Below the pieces are notes generated by a model, which saw only the letters and a program-made list of their open reading frames with translations, was not told the DNA's origin and made no database searches. 64,000 nt of DNA, from NCBI RefSeq assembly GCF_030463535.1, contig NC_132896.1, forward strand, positions 25,419,709 to 25,483,708, written 5' to 3'. The DNA is from Salminus brasiliensis. Taxonomy: Eukaryota; Chordata; Actinopteri; Characiformes; Bryconidae. How positions within the stretch are numbered: the stretch's first letter is position 1; each line of letters starts with the position of its first letter. Of the stretch, positions 37,435 through 49,800 are shown piece after piece. Both the position numbers and the translations under genes were made by a program.

Positions 37435-39597
37435 CCGCTTCCGCTTCCATTGTGTGGCTGCTCAGGGCCATCTTTGATTTGCTGAAGGCGGTTCGACAAC
37501 TCTTCCTCGGTAAGCTCGCCTAATAAAAGAAAAATATGTTGACAGTTAAAAGTGTTGATCTTTAACAGACTCAAGGTTTTCATGTCTGTTATGAGTGTTA
37601 CATTGAGACCGCATGTCTGCTGGGACAGCTGACGGCTGTAGACAGATGCATTGGCTGCTGAGGCAAGTTGTCCACTTTATTCAACGGCACTCCATACGAA
37701 TTTTCATGAGGCAAGAATAAAAAAATAAAGTAATTAAGCATGAAATCTTTATTTACAAATACATAATAACAATCCTCTATTTACTGTATAAGCTGATATA
37801 CAAAATATTGTGAATCATTATATGAAGTCTGGTAAAGCCTCATTTAGACAGGATCAGTTTTACATGAGGATGTGGGGTAGAGTATGTTTCTCAGTGATTT
37901 TAGTCCCATCTGACTACACACTCCTGCATCACTAAAGATTCCAGTACCTTTTACCTATTGTAAAATTAGCCATAAAAATATATATATAGCCATTTAATTT
38001 TTTCTGTTTTTGATGTTTGTTTTTCTCAAGTAAGGAGACACTCCAGGATGCCCAGAGTTCCGTCATGCATGGCACAGATACTTTGGGTTGTACAAGCCTG
38101 TAGGAAACATCAGACAAATCCAGAAGATGAGCCTGAAGTACTCCTCAGAGCCCTGAGGATGCTGGCAGCTTTAGGCCATTAGGTCATTGTTAGCATAGCT
38201 CATAGCCTACATGTGTTATGAACATGTGTGTAGGTTATAACTTCCAAACTACAATTTCATTACTATTAGTGCGATATAAGATCACATGTTTTTTGGAGTG
38301 CGTATATGGAGTATCCACTCCCATCTCAGTCATTTGTGCCGAAATTTCTTATCCCGTGCGAATCAGTCATAAATTTCCAAGACATCCCGTAGGAAAAATA
38401 CTCCAAGTACTCCAACTCCCCTTGTAAAAATCATCACGTCCAAACAGGGCTAAAGACTTCCAACATTTACAATCACAATACAGGCAAAATATCTAAGATT
38501 CTTGTGAACACCACAAGTATGTGGACAGTCATTTCCTAGAGACCATCTATTTGATGTATTAGTCTGATAATATAATAAAACATAATACATTACCTATGCT
38601 TGACTATTCCATGTTTAACTTCTCAAAACACAGTCAAATATGCATAATTTACCCTATGAATAGGTCACCCCCTACTAAAGTACTGTTTAACCGCTGCCAA
38701 TCTCATGAAACAGCAACAAGACAGTACTAAATGCCACCAGACTTACCAGGACAGGAACTGTCCATTCAATGCCATCTCCTGGCAGGTGCCTCGGCTAAAG
38801 GATGCTCCAAAATAACTGTCCTTTCCACTGTCCTGGGACAGAAGTTGATCCGGCGTCTTCAGAGGTCCACAAAATTGTTTGGCAGTTTTAAGTGCATAAA
38901 CAGAATTTAAACGATTAAAATAATACAAATCACAAGAACACTTGTTTCTTGAGGATGGAGGGCCCAGGTGAAGTGTGTGGACTGTAAGGAACTGTCCGGT
39001 GCTCGAAGTGCGGTATTACACTTGAAGGTCTTTGGTTTGAATAGTATCCTCTGTAATTGGCATCTCAAATAACCACAATACAGAAAGGTGAACATCTCAA
39101 GAAAGCCGTAAGTAATCAATGTGTACACACGGGCGCACAATTAGCCAAGCGGACTGCCAGTCAGCCTCACGTTATAGCTTCTGCATCACCTAGTTCTGTA
39201 CGGTGGGACGAAGAAGAACTCACTGCAAGTCGCAAAAGTTCTCGCACCTACAAAGTAACATGCTATTAAAGGAAAAGGAGGTGTGTAATTGTTTGCTCAC
39301 CTTTCCGGGCCACAAAACAACGCATCCAACTCGAAAGGACATCATTAACAGTCAACATTAGCAATGGCTGACGGCACAATAACATGAACAAGTTTCGTTG
39401 GCAGAGCCAATCATGACAGCTTAGTTACCTGGGGTGCCAAGCAGATGGTTGTCTCTCATCAACCTGTAATCTTCCTCACTCAGGTTGTTAACAAACTGGT
39501 AGAAAGCCTCTTCTCGGTCCAGTCTATCCAGCTGCTGTCTGCGTTGTGAATCTGTCTGCTCGCTGCCCCCTTGTTCTGCATTGTCTGAGCTCTCCAT
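35576..39597 (-). CDS. rlim: E3 ubiquitin ligase RLIM (RNF12), complete coding region
   Basis: Coding exons in transcript order are 39429-39597, 37328-37519 and 35576-37212. They join in phase to 1998 nt, 665 aa. RLIM is a nuclear RING ligase acting on LIM-domain transcription cofactors, and in mouse on REX1 during X inactivation. Conserved parts are the N-terminal [20 protein letters not shown] segment, [13 protein letters not shown] and [14 protein letters not shown] (about 150-180), and a basic RS-rich stretch (267-294). A long block with PPTI and [13 protein letters not shown] follows, and then a RING-H2 domain at 611-651 ([18 protein letters not shown]3H2C3 complete). The end ESVV fits a PDZ-type tail. 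Residues 198-266 form an acidic, proline-rich insert, and exon 2 of the coding set carries long Ser and Asn runs. RNF6 is the nearest alternative, but the N-terminus and the nexmif neighbour favour rlim. Confidence 0.96.
37397..37436 (-). repeat. rlim: Coding AGC/AAC trinucleotide array in rlim
   Basis: On the coding strand about eleven AGC codons (Ser) are followed by AAC runs (Asn). Uniform codon use shows it is a DNA-level trinucleotide expansion, not a selected protein motif. It sits in a disordered linker, and length variation would stay in frame. Confidence 0.9.
37520..39428 (-). other. rlim: rlim intron between coding exons 1 and 2
   Basis: 1.9 kb bounded by GTAACT and TTATTAG. No repeat of known family, RNA gene or further exon was recognised inside it. 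Confidence 0.7.
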
Positions 39598-39630
39598 GGC
39601 TGTTAAAGCCAAAATGACTGTCAGCACCAC
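39598..39630 (-). other. rlim: rlim 5'UTR part of the start-codon exon
   Basis: A TGTCTCCAG acceptor at 39631-39639 (plus coordinates) precedes the exon, leaving 33 bases of leader before the ATG. A separate non-coding first exon is therefore expected upstream. Confidence 0.7.
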
Positions 39631-40059
39631 CTGGAGACAGAGGATCAAAGATTTACATCGCAAAGGTGCTTGTCAAGAGAAGCACAAAGGGCAAAGCTTG
39701 TATAGCAAAACACAGCATTTGAATGATGACTAAAACAGGACAGTGGTTGTATCTCCAGGCTGCACGAACACATTACGAATACTGTCGAGCTGCTTTAGGA
39801 AGGCCTATAGGTTTAAAATGCCATCAAAAATGGATACTAACCGTGAACTACTGCGCCTGCGGGACCGAAGACAAAATGGCATCACGAAAAAAGGCTCCTA
39901 TCATCAACGCTACCGGTTCCTTTTAAAAGTTGGACTCCTAATAAAATGTTTAAGATGTGTTTTAGGATGTAGCTTCAAAAAATGGACACTAATTGTACGG
40001 CACTGCGCCAGCGGGCGAGAAAACAAAATGGCATCAAGAAAGAAGGCCGACACACAGGC

Positions 40060-40345
40060 TAATCTAGCCCGCTAGCTCGGCTAGCTCCACAGACCGCTCG
40101 CTAAGGTAGCTAGCTAGATAGTTAGCTAGCTAGCTAGCCAGCCAGCTACCTGCCGCTAGCTTAGCTTAGCTTAGCCGACCAGAGGTGAAAAGCAACTGTC
40201 CAAGACAGTTGATCCAATTAGCTAAGCAGCTAGCAAGCAAGCTAGCTAATTAACCAACAAGAACAACTTCGGGTCAAAGTCATTTAGCTAGTACCTCCAC
40301 AAGCTGGCCAGCTATTTCTACAGCCCAATTAGCCAAGTTAGCCAG
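40060..40345. repeat. GCTA/AGCT-rich low-complexity tract in rlim intron 1
   Basis: Dense GCTAGC, AGCTAGCT, TTAGCTTAGC and CCAGCCAGC words with many self-complementary tetranucleotides. A smaller patch recurs at 40620-40660 and 40840-40880. No coding content. Confidence 0.85.
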
Positions 40346-40924
40346 CTAGCATTTTCCCCTTTCACACAATAATCTGGAAATCAGAACTTGGTGCCATTCC
40401 TGTTGTCATACATAACGAGCCGCTATCGCTAGCTGTGCTTATTTCAGACAACTGTAAGGGGTTAACGTTAGTGTCTTCTACAGCCAGGTTAATATCCTGG
40501 ACATGTCATTTCAGCCATTTCAGCCGGTCAGCGGTCCAACACCGCGCCTTGCTGCTGATCCGCCGCTCACTGCGAGTCGCTCCTCCGGTCAGAAGAGAAC
40601 AGCTGAACGTTTACTGGGAGCTGTTGTTAGCCTCGTTAGCCAGCACTAGCTAGCTAAGGGACTGCGTTTAAGGCCTCCAGCTTTCTTAGAAACCAGACAA
40701 TATTAACAAGGGACTTCGCGGCCTTTTAAAACACGTGATCTTATTTGATCAAATATTAAACGAACGCCGTTTTAACGAGCCACCAAAAAACCCAACAGTA
40801 CCTTTCTAAACGTATAGCGCATTTAGCCAAAGCATAGCTGGCTAACCTAGCTAGCGCTAGCAAACTGAGCTAGCCACCGTTTCTAAACCCACACCGTTAA
40901 AGTCGATCAATGACAGGGTCGTAC

Positions 40925-41110
40925 CTTTTCTAAGCCGCTGATTTCTTCTACTAATCGCCGAACTGTGCTCCGTAGCTGCGTCTTAATAAAATAAAATACC
41001 AGTGATCTGCTTTATCCAAGTATTACAAATCTGTTCTCCCCAGCATCGGTTTGTCTGCCCGTCTGTTATCACAGTCCAGATTCCGGTGAACCGGAGTTGT
41101 GGGAATACAC
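40925..41110 (-). other. rlim: Candidate rlim non-coding exon 1 and promoter
   Basis: On the minus strand GAAAAG|GTACGA at 40925/40924 is a plausible donor for the acceptor at 39631. The sequence upstream is CpG-bearing (CGGTTCACCGGAAT on the coding strand, an ETS-like GGAA). There is no TATA, as expected of a housekeeping promoter. The transcription start is not fixed by sequence. Confidence 0.4.
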
Positions 41111-43289
41111 AAGGCAAGACAAAAGTCGCATTGAGAGGCAAAATGCTTAAAAAAAAATTAAAATGCAGCACTAACTTGTAAATGTCAGATTTTATTGTCT
41201 GTCTTAAGACACCGTTCAATAAATATTTGAATCATGTTTAAATAGATTTAAACAGACTGGTGTTACGACGCTAACAGATGCACAGATGCAGAATTACAGA
41301 TTGTAGCTAGATGGTCCACGACTTAGGTCAAAATACATTACTGAAGCATGGACGACTGGAGGTCAACGTTAGGTCCAAAATTTATATATAAAAAAAAATC
41401 AAGTCTGTAAGACTTGATGTAAGATGTAAGAACTGACATGTCTATAACTGCTTCAACAGGGGTCCCCTCCCAAACCAGAATTAATTCCTTAAATATATTT
41501 GGTGGAAACTTAACCGAAGAGAAAGGCAACTGATGATTCAGGAGAAAATAGCAGGTCTAAATATCAGGTGAGCCATTAGTTGTCCAAAACCTGGGCGGTG
41601 CTGACGGTGTCTTATGGTCAGCAGAAAATTATAAGGTGAAAATTATAAGGCGAATCAATTTTATTTTATATTACTTTATTGATTAAGCAACACAAAAGCC
41701 TCGATTAAATGCAATTACAGAAAAACAAAGTACAACTTCTAAAAATACACTGTTCATGTAATTGACTTGCGTTTAATTAATGACTAAGAAGCTTTATTTT
41801 TGCTTTTTTATGTTAGGTGTGTGTCATATTAAGGGCACAGCGTGTATCGATTTCTCTATTAATTAATGACGTTCATTTTTAAGTGTTTATTATTTTGCGC
41901 TGTGTTGCGGTGAAACTTTTATTTTGAAACGCAAAGATGTTGCAACAGGAAGTCAGCTTCCGCCTTCAACATTTGCTAGTCCGTTGTTGATGTTTTTGTG
42001 CTTCTGCGGCGCAAAAGCAAACAAATACTCTCACAGACCTCATCGCAGCCACATGGCCGTCAATTCAGCCTTTATATTCCTGTTTACTGCTGATTCTTAA
42101 GGCTGTTTAACTTAGTTAGCCGCTTAATCAGAGAGGAAGAGGAGTCGTCTTATAAAAGCTGCTGATCGAAACATGCGGGAAATCGCCCATAATCTGAGCT
42201 TCAGAAAACCAGATTTACTTTATAAGCACATCCTTTAACCAGTAAACCCAGCGTTTAAACCAAACAAGGTCATTGGGCATTCTCATGAAACTGCCTTAAA
42301 TCATTATAAATGAGTGTCAGAGTAATCGTACAGATGTGTGGTAATTACGAACAGCGTCCATGTAGTAGATCAACTGAAGCTCGGTGTGGGACAAAATTAC
42401 TAGCTACCTTATAAGGGGTTTTATTTTCAGAACTTTGGTAGGAACATAAAGCTTTTACGATGCATAAAATAACCTATTTACACTATATTTAGAATTATTG
42501 TTGATAAGGTACATGGGGAGAATGGATGTAATTTCTACCTTATTCACACTCTGGTACTGGTTGCCAGTGTTTGAGGGAAATCATGCTTTTTTAAAAATGT
42601 CATGTTGAATAAATATACATACTCTGTATTCTAATTAATGCCAGTTTCCTAATTCTCAATCTTACGGCCAAATATCTTTTTACAATCCTCTCAACTTTAT
42701 TTTTATTTGTTTATATTTACAAATCTGTTTATTCCAGGTTGGATACCAGTATTCGTAATGTTTAGTGTGGACAACTCATAAACAAACTCATTTCTTATCA
42801 ACAACAAAAATGTAAAATAAGAGCTACAAAAGTCTTTCTTCTACTTCTACATTTTGCTGAGCTGGTATTCAGAGAGCCTACTGAGCCACATCTGTGCATT
42901 TGGATGTTTTTATTGATTTGATATGTTCCTGATGATTAAAGTGTCTGATCTTGATGTCTGTGTCTGTTGTAACATTTACAGTATTTTTTTTTTCTTTTCT
43001 TGCGAACCCCTGTTCTAGATAGATCTTACATACCCATATGGATTTTGGAAGTGAGGCTATGCGTGCTACGTGATAAACTAACAAATAAAATGTGAAACTG
43101 AATCTTTCAACCCCTTTATTTTGCTTCAAGTAGAACATGTTGCAGGTTGGTGGAAGTAATACTGAGTAGTTCTGACCGAAGGCTTAAGCATATTAGTTAT
43201 GAATGTCATTCTTATGCAGTGTTTGCATTTGTCAAGAGTTAATCCATCAAAAAAAAAAAAAGGAAAAAGTAGCCTTAGAGCTCCCCCAC
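41111..43289. other. Intergenic between rlim and nexmif
   Basis: Mostly AT-rich. An inverted pair of ETS cores lies at 41946-41962. A CpG-bearing patch spans 41900-42060. No coding frame is supported. Confidence 0.5.
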
Positions 43290-43495
43290 ATGGCAGTGGT
43301 GGCTTGGTGGTAAGAGCACTTGGCTTTTGATCATAGGGTTATGGGATCAGTATCTGCATTTGCTAAGCTGCCACTGTTGGGCCCTTGAGCACCCCCTCCA
43401 GGGGTGCCGTAGTATAGCTTTCCAAGCTGGGATATGCTTATGAATAGAAGGATTTGTTTGTTCTGTCCATGTAAAGACAATAAAGCTAATTAATT
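43290..43495 (+). repeat. tRNA-derived SINE, second family
   Basis: GGCTTGGTGGTAAGAGCACTTGG resembles a tRNA A-box head, and GGGTTATGGGATC is a weak B box. Then come GCTAAGCTGCCACTGTTGGG and CCCTTGAGCACC, and the tail TGTAAAGACAATAAAGC. It differs from the 16.3-kb family in body and tail. Confidence 0.75.
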
Positions 43496-43904
43496 AACAA
43501 ATGAACCACCTAACAAATGTTAATTAGGCTTGCACTTAAAATGCCCATATCATGCAAAAATGCAAATTTTCCTTTCCTTACAGTTGATGTGGTTTATGAA
43601 CATTGTTAATGTTTCATTAAAAGATTAAACCCAATGCATTTACATATATATGCCTATTTAACCAATAGCAGTTTAGCCCCACACATTCACACTAAAGTAC
43701 AGCCTGTTGAATTTTAAGAGATGAAGAAATAATGGTCATGAAACTGGTCAAAAGAAACACACACAAATGTCATATGTTTACCTCAGGGAAATAAACAAAA
43801 TAGTAGAAAATGTAGAATATGGGCTTAGCTTAGCACATGGAAGTCAAGTAAGCCATCAAAAACAGTGACAGAAGAAAACCGACAATTTCCAAAAGCAGCA
43901 TTCA

Positions 43905-46851
43905 AAATCTCATTTTAATTTGTATATTTACTCCATAAACATTATTACAAAACTCAGCAAATTACCAATATTACATTATCACCATACAGGCGGGTTCACA
44001 AATATTTAAAACCTTTGCAACAGTTACAACATAAACAAAATAATACTAGAATAATTTACATGAAAAATCTATAAAACAGCAAGTAGTTCACAAATTTAAT
44101 GGGTTTGTTTTTTTCGTCATTTTTCTTTGTTTGCCTATTTGTGTTTTCCACATTAACACAATACTCCCACAACAAGGTCAATTTTCTCGTACAAAACTCC
44201 CAACAAAAATGTAGATTTTTTTTGTGTTACTTAATGGTTTGGTTTTTAAAACCAGAAACTTTTTCGTTATACATCCTTTTCACTGCCTACAGAGGCGCAA
44301 AAAAGGTTACTCACACACACTAATACTTCACAGCACTTTCTAAGAAAAATATACACTTACAAAATATGTTACAAATTGGCACAGAGAAAAATATACAGTA
44401 TTTTTTGTCATGTCAAGAGTTCATTAAGAATCCCTCTGGTATCAACTCTAGACAATATTTATAAAGCTCAATACTCTTTTCAACAAAAAGGCAAAAAGTA
44501 ATAATCCCAATTAATGTCAAATAATTATGGCGTGAATACATCAAACATAACCATATATTATACATTCATAAAGAGAGGATTAGGGCTTTGTATTCTATAT
44601 TTTCTCTTTTTTTACTTTCTTTCTTTTTTTTGTCATATCTGGGAAGGAACAAAAAAAAAGTTTGCTTTCTTAGCACCAGTATAAGGAGGCAGCTCAACAG
44701 TGGCACACTGTACAAATCTTGAAGAAGTACATTCAATTGAAAATAGGCAGAAACAAGAAGGCAGGCAAGTGGGCGTGATGGCCCGTGTGCGGTTTCCCCA
44801 TCACCAGCGTGTCCTGGTCCTTTACATGGCAAGCTAGACAGAACAAAGAGAGGCAGAAGGATACAGAGCAGAACTATGTTATGGTAACATTCGGGAGTAA
44901 GGAACGAATGCACCTGAGGCATCAAACCACTCGAGATGTTTTTTTTTTTTTTGCTAACTCTGTTGTAGAATATCACATTTTTCATATTTTGAGAAAATAC
45001 TAGCCTACTGGAGACTACTGTTATTAATGTTTAGTGTCATGTGCAAAACGTTTGGATAGCCAATAAGGAAGAGAACCAAAGCATCAAATATATCATCCTC
45101 CTTCATAACAAGCAAATGTCTAAATGGTTAAGGATGTTTGCAAGTCCACAAACTTATGGTCCACGACTCTCTGTTCTCTGTATACACAGAGATAAACTAC
45201 AAGTACCACAGTCCATGACCATATACCTGGTAATCTGAGGGCCTGGTAATCTGTTAAACTACAACAGGAAACCTGGATAGTTCTAGTGTAAATGTCTTGA
45301 TGCTGAAAATCACCAAAGAGTTGGATCATGTTGGTGCTCTTTTGCAAGTAATACGCTAGTTGTTCTCATGAGAGACAAAGCACCTCATGGACCTGGCTTG
45401 TAACTCCGTCACAGACACACTCACTCATTCTCTCATTCGCGTTCACCAAGGCAAAGATTTTCCACAAGGTGGTGCTATTGGTACTCGAGTAGCTTTTGGT
45501 GCTTTGCATCAATGACACTGTGTGTCCGTGTTGTTGTTTTTATGTCACTGGATTAACCTGACAAACTTTTCCACAAACATGCTCATGACAGTGCTTACCA
45601 TCCGATGGCAGACGTTGTTCCCTATCCAGAAAGAACACTGTCCGCATCTTCTTCCGTGCTTTTTCGCTAAGAAGCGTCTCCACTTTTTTGTCTTTTTTAA
45701 TCTCATAGCCAAGTGATTCTGAGGTAAACTGAATTTGGCGAGGAGGTGGAAAAAGGAGGAAAGTTCAGAGCAAGTGTTGTTTTGGTTAAGTGAGTGGTTA
45801 TGTACCACTGTCAGCTGCAGGGTGCTCTTCACCATATAGGGTCCCAAAAGAAAAACTGGGGTCCGGAATGTCAACTCTTGCAGAGTCTTATAACAGAAAG
45901 GCCATAATGCCATAATTCATATGGACAGTAAAAGGAACAGCCAGTATTCAGTATTCATTGATAATAATTTTGCACAGTTTACATTTGGCACACTGATTTT
46001 TAGAATTCACGTTTTCATTAAATAGTGCATTTTTGTACAGGGACACTGCCAAAAAAAGAAAAAAAAATTGAAGCATTTTGGATTTCCATGGCTTAGAATT
46101 GTCCCTCTAAGATAAGTTCCAGTAAAACTCCTGTAAAAGCATAGTAAAAGCATAGGAAGAAAATGATTAAGAAAAAAAAGGACAATACGTTAATCTGATA
46201 TGTCTTAAATACAAAACGGTCCCATTATGTGCTATTGGTGTTTTGGGGCCTGCTAAGGATGTTGAGTATCCTAGATAGGAGGCTCTGCATTTCTCACTTT
46301 AAAAAGTCAGGCAGTACGGAGAGGTTATCCTGTTCTGCATATAAAACCTAATGGGGGACCTTCCTTTCCACGAGCATTTTTATCCAAGTAGCTACATGTT
46401 TCCAGCGAGGAGTATAGTTACATAAGTTCAGGGCAGCAAAATTCACTTTTTAAAAAACAAAAAATATATATCATTAAAAAAAGTCTCCCCCCGAAACAAA
46501 AAACAAAAAAACATGTATTTATCAAGGCTTTGTTTTCTCTTCAGACATAAAGAACCAAAACAACTACAAGGAAAAAACAGCAAAAGCAAGAGGAAAATGC
46601 AGCCATCGTAGTTTAAATCTCAATCAAGCCGTACACAATCACTCAATAGGTAGTTTGCAAGTACAAGAAGTTTCTCATGCAAGATATCTATATCTTCTTC
46701 AGGGGGGCAAAAATAAGGAGGGTGGGTCAGGGGTAGTGTGATTTCCATGCATCTCTGGCATTGAGTCAGTGCAGGTATGTCAGGGACTAAGGGCTGAGCA
46801 GGAAGTGGGGGGGAAAGTGAGGAACGTGCATCAGCAGCTAGTTACAAAATA
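43905..46851 (-). other. nexmif: nexmif 3'UTR (inferred)
   Basis: No other gene is seen downstream of the nexmif stop on the minus strand. A candidate ATTAAA signal is near 43915 (plus TTTAAT). The tract has few recognisable repeats compared with the rest of the window, as expected for a transcribed UTR. If the GT overlapping the stop is used as a donor (see findings), part of this would be intron. Confidence 0.4.
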
Positions 46852-49800
46852 TTACCTCAGTTTTTCAAAAGAGGTCATCAGTGCTATGTCCTTATTTGGG
46901 TCTCGCTCAGCCAGCTTGCCCTTAAGGTTTTCGATCCGGGGGAATTTTGCACTGGTTTTGTGGCGATACATCTTTTTGTGCGCAGGCCCGTTTATGCCAT
47001 GGACGCCAAGGTTCGGCTTGTCGAACATGTTACAACCCAGGGCCAACTGGGGGAAAAAGGGATGAGTGGCATTGAACTTGGCCTGATTTTTGCCACCTTT
47101 CCCTCCCGCTTTCCTTCCTTTTGCGCCCCCGGCAGAGGCTGCACCTTTCTTCTTGGGGTCAGACGAGGTCCCTGCCAGGATTTTCAGAGTCTTTAACTTC
47201 AGGCTGTTTGCCTCCGAGGGCAAACAGATGTTTGCTGCAGGGCCCCATATCGGCTCAATAGAGGCCATCATGAAACGCTGCACTTCGGCCATCCCTGATA
47301 CTATGTTTGAAAGGATGTTCGACGGCTCTTCAAACTCTCGCTGGTCGTCAGCCTGACTGTTGCCCTCCGACAAGCCCATTCCTGGCCAGTCTTCAGAGCC
47401 GCTATCTGCCGGCTGGTGTGTTGTACACTTGGAGCCCCCAAGCTGGCCTTTACCACCCTTTTCATCCAATAAGGCCTTTAGCTTTTTGGACGCTCGTGAA
47501 TTCTGTCGTGGGGTCTTGGCCTTTTCCCCCTTCACAGCTTTTGGTGCTTTGCTTTTTTTAGTGCCCTGACCTGCAGTTTGCTTGTTGCTACTTTTCCTCT
47601 TTGACTTTGAACCTTTTGCCCCACCGTTCGCGTCAGCAGCTGGCTCCTCAAAGTCTGCTTGATTTGCGGCCTTCTTTTCCAAGCTTAAGCGGTCGCCCTC
47701 ATTAAAGCTGTGCGACGGATACTGGTGACTATCTACTGCGAATCCAGTCAGATGCTCTTGCTGCTCTATCATGTTGCAGTTCCATTTCATTTCTTGAGTG
47801 CCCTCCAGGGTCATCTCAGACCCATTCTGGAGATCCTTGGCTTTCCACACTATCTTCATCTCTCGGCCCATGACCTGGGGGGATAAATTGGGCGTCTCAG
47901 GGGGCGAGAGCTCCGACAGTGATGTGTGTCGGAATTTATCCGGAGTGAAGTTGGAGATATCCAGCAAGTCTGTGGATTCCCGCAGGGGGGTGATTGCGTC
48001 GATACTCTGCTGAATCACCAGTTTGGGACTGCAGTGGGCCAGAAAGTTCTCGTTCACATCATCCTCACCACCACCATCCTTCTCACAGGACTTGAGACTC
48101 AGAGAGCTGTAATTGCTGGAAGTAGCTGACAGCGAGCCAACTGAGTCGAAACTGATGAGCCTGCCGTTGTCAGTGTGCAGTGTGCTTCTTTGAAACTGTA
48201 GCTGGCCCTCCACGCAGGGAACCTGACATGCTTGAAATTCCGCATCAGGCGGCAGTGCCTGCTCAGGCATGTAATTTTTTTCATAAAGCATTCTGTTGCT
48301 CTCCAGCCCCAGCTGGCTGTACCCTGGCACTGGCAGGCTCTCTGACATTGGCATGGGCACGGTGCTAGTGAAGTTGTTAGGCAAGATGGCCGTCTCAGGG
48401 ATATCGGCGGCAAACTGCTGGTTTGGGCCAAGCTGGGAGTGCCACATCTGGGTGAGACTGGGACAATTCTGGGGCGACTGCTGGAGCTCTGATTCAGAAG
48501 GTGGGGAAAGTACACAGCTCTGGGCCAGCTGAAGAGAAGCAAATTGTTGCTCTTCCAACGAGAGACCTAGCGAGTGTTGCCTGGGGGTCTGCTGAGGGAA
48601 AAAAGAGCCACCAGAGCCACCAGAGGAATCTGAGGCATCTAACAATGTCTGTAAGTAGCCCCCGGGGATAACGGCCACATTTGCAGCCACATCCTCAGAT
48701 GACGTAGCATTGTTAGGGGAGCAGGTGGCGGGCATGAAAGCAAATTTTTCAGTGGCCTCGGCTGTTTGACTCTCACACAACTGGGGACTGGAAGCAGCGG
48801 CGTTGATCTCTGTTTCTTTCCCGCCCCCTGCCGTGTCCTTGTTTTCTAGCCCAGCGCAAGCATCGGTCAGGTTTGTCATGCCTTCACCACTCTCCTCGAG
48901 CTCTTTCATTTTCTTGCTTCTTAGCCTAGCTTCGCTTTTGAATTTACGTATTCTGACCATTTTATTCCCCATTCTGCTCTCCTCCCTTACTTGTGATCTG
49001 CTCTTTTTGGTAGTGCTGTGTATGATGTCACTTGGGTCTAATGCGCTTGCACAGCTGGGGGCTGCTATTGTTAATGGCCTTGCCATGGGGGCAGCCTCTT
49101 CTTTAGAATCCGCTTCCTGCTTAGGATCAGAGGGAGAGGGGCTCTGCTTGTGGGGTACGTGCTCCACAGTTTGAATCCTCTGAATCCTAAGTCTGTTCGC
49201 TAGCTTGTATTTCCTTTTGGGAGGACTGGAACTAAAGGGTCGATGGCGGCCGTTAAGATGGAAACTGTGGTTATCTCCGGCAGCCAGCCTAAGCTGTTCC
49301 TCTTGCTCCCTCTGTTTCTCCTGCCAGAAATCCTTCAGAGGAGCCAGCTTTTCATATTCACTGATGGTGTCCTTGTTTAAGCTTACAGTCGTGACTGCTG
49401 GATCAATTTTGCTGAGCTTCACACACATGTGCTTTTCTCCTTTGAACCTGTTTATAATAATATATTTGATTATCACGGGTGGCTCCTTGCGGGAAGATTT
49501 TCTTCTCTTTTTAGGACACCAGTCGTCGTCCTGTTCTTCTTTTGGATCGGAAGGTGCTTTTTCTCGCTTTTCGTTGTTTCGTTCGCTTTCTATGGAGTCA
49601 ACATCGTAAAGGTAGTCGTCACTGAACCTGGCTTTTCTTTTTGCTCGCAGTCCATAGTTTAGTGGGCTGGAGGAGCATACATTCTTTCGGGAAAATGAGT
49701 TTCTATGTTTATCCATATGGAAGGTGTCAATGAAGGAACCATTACTTGAGCTGTCATCACTGTACTCCCCTGAGTCTTCAGCTGAGTTGCTGTAATCAAC

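Noticed and set aside
37274-37523. Poly-Ala, poly-Leu or poly-Val frames around 37.3-37.5 kb
   Set aside because: Alternative readings of the GCT/AGC repeat that encodes Ser in rlim.
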